The notes under the pieces: model-generated
Seen by the model: the letters and a program-made list of their open reading frames with translations, nothing else
Database searches by the model: none
Told to the model about the DNA's origin: nothing
Part shown: positions 23,326-27,243 of the stretch, piece after piece
Layout: each line of letters begins with the position of its first letter
Numbering within the stretch: the first letter of the stretch is position 1
Translations under genes and position numbers: made by a program
Assembly: GCA_002293145.1 (NCBI GenBank)
Contig: DBCO01000037.1
Span: forward strand, 1-27,243
From: Akkermansiaceae bacterium UBA956
GTDB taxonomy: Bacteria; Verrucomicrobiota; Verrucomicrobiia; Verrucomicrobiales; Akkermansiaceae
Reading direction: 5' to 3'
Length of the DNA stretch: 27,243 bases

Positions 23326-24261
23326 ATGCAAAATAATCCGACCGAATTGCCTACTTGGGATGAATTTCTAAGACCCTTGCTCGAACTTGCGGCAGCAGGT
23401 CCCATCGTGCGTCGCACAGCAGTAATAAAGATCGCCGATCAATATCGTTTCTCGAATGACGTTCGAAATTCCAGAGTCAAAAGCGGCCAAACACACATCG
23501 ACAATCGATCGGGCTGGGCGATGAGTTCCTTGCTTAAGGCGAACTTGATTTCAAAGCACCCTACCGAGAAATTCACCTACCAAATCACTGATTCAGGCCG
23601 CTCCTTTTTGGAGAAACACAGTGGCCCGATTACCAATCACAACCTAAGAAATATCGAGGGATACGCAGAAGCGTGGAAAGCGGCAAGTCAGGCGAGAAAG
23701 GAGGATGCGTTGGACGTTACATCCATTTCCGGCATCGACACGAGTACACCTTCAGACCTGATTGAAAAAGCAGTCGAAGAAATCCAGTCTAATTTGCGCT
23801 CAGAGCTACTGGCACAGATGGCCAAGATGGATCCTTATGACTTTGAAAAACTCGTAATCGATCTTCTTTTCGCTATGGGTTACGGCGGCTCCCGCGAAGA
23901 AGCCGCCAAGGTCACCAAGAAGTCGAACGACGAAGGGATCGACGGCGTGATCAACGAAGACCGCCTCGGGTTGGATGTGATTTATGTGCAGGCCAAACGC
24001 TGGCAAGGCAACGTCGGGAGAAAAGAGATCCAAAGCTTCGTCGGAGCGCTTGCCGGTCAGCAAGCCACCAAAGGCGTCTTCATCACGACTAGCGATTTCG
24101 TGCAAAACGCTCACGATTACGCAAAGTCCGTAAACCAGAAAGTCATCCTCATCAACGGCGCCCGCCTCGCCGACCTGATGATCGAACATAATATTGGTGT
24201 GTCGACCACCCGCACCATTGCGCTGAAAAGAATCGATACCGATTATTTCGAGGAATCTTGA
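23326..24261 (+). CDS. mrr: Mrr-type restriction endonuclease (type IV, modified DNA)
   Basis: A 311-residue protein, full length for Mrr (~304). The N-terminal winged-helix domain (about 8-95) contains GWAMSSLLKANLI and YQITDSGRSFL. A charged linker precedes the C-terminal PD-(D/E)XK catalytic domain (about 165-290): DPYDFEKLVIDLLFAMGYGG with Glu174, NDEGIDGVINED with Asp206, and VIYVQAKRW with Gln222-Ala-Lys224. Next is IQSFVGALAGQQATKGVFIT. Mrr cleaves DNA carrying foreign adenine or cytosine methylation. All catalytic residues are intact. It starts 4 nt after the hsdM remnant's stop and has no visible promoter of its own, so expression may come from the chimeric gene upstream. Codon use does not clearly differ from flanking genes. 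Confidence 0.93.
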   Translation: MQNNPTELPTWDEFLRPLLELAAAGPIVRRTAVIKIADQYRFSNDVRNSRVKSGQTHIDNRSGWAMSSLLKANLISKHPTEKFTYQITDSGRSFLEKHSGPITNHNLRNIEGYAEAWKAASQARKEDALDVTSISGIDTSTPSDLIEKAVEEIQSNLRSELLAQMAKMDPYDFEKLVIDLLFAMGYGGSREEAAKVTKKSNDEGIDGVINEDRLGLDVIYVQAKRWQGNVGRKEIQSFVGALAGQQATKGVFITTSDFVQNAHDYAKSVNQKVILINGARLADLMIEHNIGVSTTRTIALKRIDTDYFEES

Positions 24262-24669
24262 GCCGATTGCGTGAGAGGGACGGCGATCGTGCTACTGCGG
24301 ATGTATGTTTTGCGAAGCTAGATAAAGTCGCTGTTTGCGGCTGAGGATGCAAAAGAAAAATCCCGACGCAAAGTCATTGACGGTAGCCAATCTCTTACCA
24401 TTCCACCGCTCTCGGCTTTGTCGTCGCAGATTGGTCTTGTTGGTGTTTGAAACAGATGTTTGTGCTTTGTGAATAAGTTGGGGAAAAGACTTTTCAAAAT
24501 GACATGCCTAACAGAAAAAATGCGCTGAAATGGCTATTTTTGCTCAGATTTTTCTGTTTTAAACTATCTTTTCTAACAGAATTTGAAAAAAATTGAGTGT
24601 TTCTGGCAGGTTGCGGATTATGGGGCCGAGTCGATCGCTCTTGTTGGGCTGAATCGCGCAGTTCTCGAG
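24262..24669. other. Convergent spacer between mrr and the HEAT-repeat gene
   Basis: A 408-nt spacer with no supported gene. A plus-strand frame that starts at 24583 is the antisense shadow of the minus-strand gene. It contains a hairpin at 24512-24556. GGATGCAAA and CGCAAAG at about 24343-24376 recall the CAAAG-type repeat at 11925. Confidence 0.6.
24512..24556. terminator. Possible bidirectional terminator hairpin
   Basis: CAGAAAAA (24512-24519) pairs with TTTTTCTG (24549-24556), with an inner CTGA/TCAG pairing. T-rich DNA follows on the plus strand. It lies between the convergent mrr and DUF6288-like genes. The AT-rich stem and large loop make it weak. Confidence 0.35.
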
Positions 24670-27099
24670 TTACTTCAAGGATTGGAGCTTGGGGGTAGCG
24701 GTGGTGGATTCGAGGGCCTTGATGGTATCGCGGAGGCATTGGGCCTTTTGGAGCATGAGGTGCTTGGGGAAGTTTTTTTCATCGTGCTCGAAGTAATGGG
24801 CGAGTTTGGTGAGTTCGGGGATCAGGGCTTTGGCGTGGGTGCCGTACTGGAGCAGGATTTTCATCAGCTCGGGTGTGCGATTTTCGCTGGACCAGGGGTT
24901 TTGTTGGCGGGTGTAGGTGACACAGGCGAGCATGCCTTCTTGGATGTGGTGCTGGGCCATGAGGCGCAGGCCCTCGACGCGGATGGTGTCGGCAAACATT
25001 TCGCCGCTGGGCGCGGGCACGACAATGGCCTCGTAGACCGAGGGGAGCAGTGGTTTGATATCGTCGGTCGTGAGATTCCGATACACGGAGCCGATGCTGC
25101 CACGGGCGCGGCCGTCTTGGTTTTTCAAGCCTGCTCGCACTGCGGTGTAGAGGGACTTGCGATCTACGCCATCGAGCGAGCCGTTGAGCATGCCGCCGCC
25201 ATCGAATAGGGCAAAGGATAGGTAACGTTGTTGCATGCCGCGTGGGTCCTTGGCGGTATCGACTTGTGCGAGCAGTTCTAACAAGCGCGGCACGGCTTTT
25301 TTGGCGGGTGCTCCCATGGTGGCGAGGGCGTCGGCGGCCTTGATGCGCAGCCACAGATCGGGCTCGTTCAGCAAGCCTAGCAATGGATCGATGGCATCGG
25401 CCCCGCGACCACGAATGATGGCGAGGGCTTGGCAGGCACCGTAGCGGGCCTCGAGCTCGGGCGCGGAGAGCAGGGCGATGAGTTCGCGCACGGAGGCGTC
25501 TTTGCGTCGGCCCAGCGCCATGGCGGCGCGCTCGCGGACGATGGGCGACCAACTGCAGAGAAGCCTGAGAATTTCCTTGTTGCTGAGTTGATCGTAGCCG
25601 CTGTTGCGATCTTTGTTGTTCCAGCCACGGCCATCGTTGATGAGGGCTTGTGCTTGTGTGGCATTGAGTTGAGGGACTTTTGGTGGTCCTGCGGTGAAGC
25701 GTTTGCCAGTGAGGGAGATTTTTTGCAAGGGCATGGCATAGGCGAGCAAGAAGGCGCCGCTGCAATCCCAGTTGTGGTAGCTATCGTGATTGAGGTCGGG
25801 CGGGCCTTGGTGGGCAAAACTGCCGTCCCACTTGCGGGCGAGATCGTAGTACCAGGAACCGAATTCTTTCATCCAAGCGCCGGTGGCCTGCGGGCCTGAG
25901 CGTGAGACGCCGGGCATGGCCCAGAGCATGTTGAAGAAATTGCCGGTATGTCCGGTATCGCGCTCGGGTCCATGGCAGGCGACGCTCATGCGCGAGAAAA
26001 ATTCGGCAGCTTGGGGTTCCTCTAACAACTGAAACAACACGGCTGCCATGCCGCATTTGCCATTGTCATCGTGGTTCTCGATCCATGGGTGGTGATCGCC
26101 GTAGGGCACGGCACCCTTGCCGATGTAAAAGCGCAGCAGGCGCGCGCTGAGCTCGATGGCGCGGGGGATTTCGGGGTCTTTGACGCCGGCCTTGATGGCG
26201 AGTGAAAGGGAAATAGTGAGGGGAATGCCGGGCGAGTTCATCATGCCGTAGCCGCCGAGTCGGCCATCGGGGATGGCAAATCCATGACCCCAGGAGCCGA
26301 CAGCACTTTGGCCCTTGGCGGCCTCGAGCGCGAGGCGTCGCAGACCGGGGAGCACGGACTTGTCTTCGCTGGCGATGATGTATTCGGCAAGGAAAAGCAT
26401 GACGTAGCCGTAATGCCAGGTCTGCATCGAGTCTGACTTGTAGTCGGCGGCCCATTGGGCTTCTTTCTTGAGGAGTGGCAGGTATTGTGAATCGCCACTG
26501 GCCAAGAGGGCGAGGGCATTGAGCGAGCGCACGATGGCATCTTGATGCGGCTTGGGCTGCGTCATTTTCGCGGCGAGTGCCTGGCATCCTTCGGTGAAAA
26601 TGCTCGCGGATTTTTCGCAATCGAACGGAGCGGTGGCGCTGTAGTTGCCGAGTGTGGCGAGCTTGAGAGTGACTTCTTCGGCCTTGCCCGCGCGCCAACG
26701 AGTGAGGGTGAGTTTTCCTTGTCCGGCTGCGGATTCGGCTAGGGTAATGGCCTTGCCGAGCTCGGTGCGAGGATCAGAGGCAAAGGGCTTGCCGCCGACG
26801 CCGAGGATCACATCGCTGACGACAAATGTTCCATCGGCAGGTGAAGTGGGGTCGACCTGAGTGATAGCGATCTGGCGTGCATCCGAGGTGACCATTTTAT
26901 CGCTAAACATCCAGCCGCGTAGGCCAGTGGGGCCGAGATTCCAGTCGTGCTTGGCTTGAGCGGGAATGGCATCGCCTTTGGTGAAATCGGGGATGGCGAG
27001 GGTTTGGCCGGTACTAGCGGCGAAACAGAGCGAGCTGAGGGCGCAGGTGAGGGCGCAGGTGAGGAGGACGAGCGTGGAAAATAGGCTGAGGTTTTTCAT
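24670..27099 (-). CDS. Secreted DUF6288-like protein with PDZ-like and HEAT-repeat regions
   Basis: An 809-residue exported protein. A signal peptide ends near LCFAA (about residue 28). Residues ~45-155 resemble a PDZ domain (GPTGLRGWMFSD, ITQVDPTSPADGTFVVSDVI, LTLTRWRAGK). A large alpha-helical middle (about 160-480) has the pattern of terpenoid-cyclase-like alpha/alpha toroids (WHYGYVMLFLAEYI, GSWGHGFAIPDGRLGGYGMM, HNWDCSGAFLLAY). Residues ~515-640 are HEAT repeats (RERAAMALGRRKDASVRELI, RIKAADALATMGAPAKKAVP). I match it to the DUF6288 family of planctomycetes and verrucomicrobia, whose function is unknown. It is probably periplasmic or surface-exposed and binds proteins. Monocistronic; ATG at 27097-27099. 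Confidence 0.8.
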   Translation of the reverse strand: MKNLSLFSTLVLLTCALTCALSSLCFAASTGQTLAIPDFTKGDAIPAQAKHDWNLGPTGLRGWMFSDKMVTSDARQIAITQVDPTSPADGTFVVSDVILGVGGKPFASDPRTELGKAITLAESAAGQGKLTLTRWRAGKAEEVTLKLATLGNYSATAPFDCEKSASIFTEGCQALAAKMTQPKPHQDAIVRSLNALALLASGDSQYLPLLKKEAQWAADYKSDSMQTWHYGYVMLFLAEYIIASEDKSVLPGLRRLALEAAKGQSAVGSWGHGFAIPDGRLGGYGMMNSPGIPLTISLSLAIKAGVKDPEIPRAIELSARLLRFYIGKGAVPYGDHHPWIENHDDNGKCGMAAVLFQLLEEPQAAEFFSRMSVACHGPERDTGHTGNFFNMLWAMPGVSRSGPQATGAWMKEFGSWYYDLARKWDGSFAHQGPPDLNHDSYHNWDCSGAFLLAYAMPLQKISLTGKRFTAGPPKVPQLNATQAQALINDGRGWNNKDRNSGYDQLSNKEILRLLCSWSPIVRERAAMALGRRKDASVRELIALLSAPELEARYGACQALAIIRGRGADAIDPLLGLLNEPDLWLRIKAADALATMGAPAKKAVPRLLELLAQVDTAKDPRGMQQRYLSFALFDGGGMLNGSLDGVDRKSLYTAVRAGLKNQDGRARGSIGSVYRNLTTDDIKPLLPSVYEAIVVPAPSGEMFADTIRVEGLRLMAQHHIQEGMLACVTYTRQQNPWSSENRTPELMKILLQYGTHAKALIPELTKLAHYFEHDEKNFPKHLMLQKAQCLRDTIKALESTTATPKLQSLK

Positions 27100-27216
27100 A
27101 GAAGAATACGATGACTACGCGGGTAGTCTGGGGTTTCTGACAAGAGAATGGCGGGGAGGTGAAATTTTTCACAACGTATTTGATGGATGGAAAGGATTGG
27201 GAAAGGCAGGGGAATG

Positions 27217-27243
27217 GACTTTCGACTTTCGACTTTCGACTTT
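27217..27243. repeat. Exact heptamer tandem repeat GACTTTC, cut by the window edge
   Basis: GACTTTC is repeated three times exactly (27217-27237), followed by GACTTT at the end of the window, so the true length is unknown. It lies about 120 nt upstream of the HEAT-repeat gene start. Its reverse complement GAAAGTC occurs at the end of the microrepeat at 22062-22093. Confidence 0.85.

Noticed and set aside
22898..23371. 157-codon plus-strand frame rich in Arg/Gln/Pro
   Set aside because: Only its middle part (about 22955-23002) is hsdM in frame. The rest is out of frame and runs into mrr.
24583..25209. 208-codon plus-strand frame, Gly/Glu/Leu-rich
   Set aside because: Antisense shadow of the HEAT-repeat gene. 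It has no domain, and its composition follows from the complementary strand's codon bias.
25781..26698. Long minus-strand frames rich in Arg/His/Pro
   Set aside because: Out-of-frame readings of the HEAT-repeat gene; the 809-residue frame is clearly the real one.
1..27243. tRNA, rRNA, CRISPR arrays, insertion sequences, prophage genes
   Set aside because: No T-loop-like or rRNA sequence, no regularly spaced long repeats, and no transposase or phage protein was recognised in any frame.

Overview
The window looks like a chromosomal segment of a member of the Verrucomicrobiota. The evidence is the paired planctomycete/verrucomicrobial-type cytochrome (PSCyt1/DUF1549/DUF1553) and DUF1501 genes, a DUF6288-like HEAT-repeat protein, a XylR-type LacI/AraC regulator and moderate GC. 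Placement below phylum is not possible by eye. None of the gene starts I checked has a good Shine-Dalgarno sequence. Several have a -10 box only about 6 nt before the start codon, which suggests leaderless or near-leaderless mRNAs.

Layout. 338-4851 (+): two translationally coupled genes for an exported c-type cytochrome-like protein and a Tat-exported DUF1501 protein. 4862-6938 (-): cdsA then dxr (phospholipid and isoprenoid precursor synthesis), converging on the DUF1501 gene. 7101-7331 (-): rpsU (bS21). 7556-8755 (+): rodA (cell-wall elongation). 8756-9137: three consecutive hairpin/T-run structures, one of which may be a small RNA with its own promoter, then htpG (9138-10967, +). 11065-11883 (+): an unknown cysteine-rich membrane protein. 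12190-14928 (-): a large AsmA-like envelope protein. 15147-16169 (-): a periplasmic N-acetylmuramoyl-L-alanine amidase. 16560-17216 (-): a small outer-membrane beta-barrel protein. 17487-19669 (+): an HtrA-type protease coupled to a degenerate homologue whose protease fold is interrupted by a PDZ domain and which lacks the catalytic His and Ser. 19725-21951 (+): an MlaD/MCE protein and a XylR-like regulator.

21952-24261 is an accessory patch. A repeat-rich spacer is followed by a truncated restriction-endonuclease-like/winged-helix gene fused to the last ~120 codons of a type I methyltransferase gene (hsdM, itself frameshifted). An apparently intact mrr (modified-DNA restriction endonuclease) follows 4 nt later. 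This is the scar of a restriction-modification locus in which the methylase was destroyed and the type IV nuclease kept. 24670-27099 (-) encodes a secreted PDZ/HEAT-repeat protein.

Most genes belong to envelope biogenesis and quality control (cdsA, rodA, amidase, AsmA-like, MlaD, HtrA pair, beta-barrel). The main unusual signals are: (1) the PDZ-interrupted pseudoprotease coupled to an active HtrA; (2) the hsdM scar next to mrr; (3) short phased direct repeats (7-14 nt units) in many intergenic spacers; (4) missing Shine-Dalgarno sequences with -10 boxes next to start codons; (5) a candidate small RNA between rodA and htpG. No tRNA, rRNA, CRISPR array, insertion sequence or prophage gene was seen.
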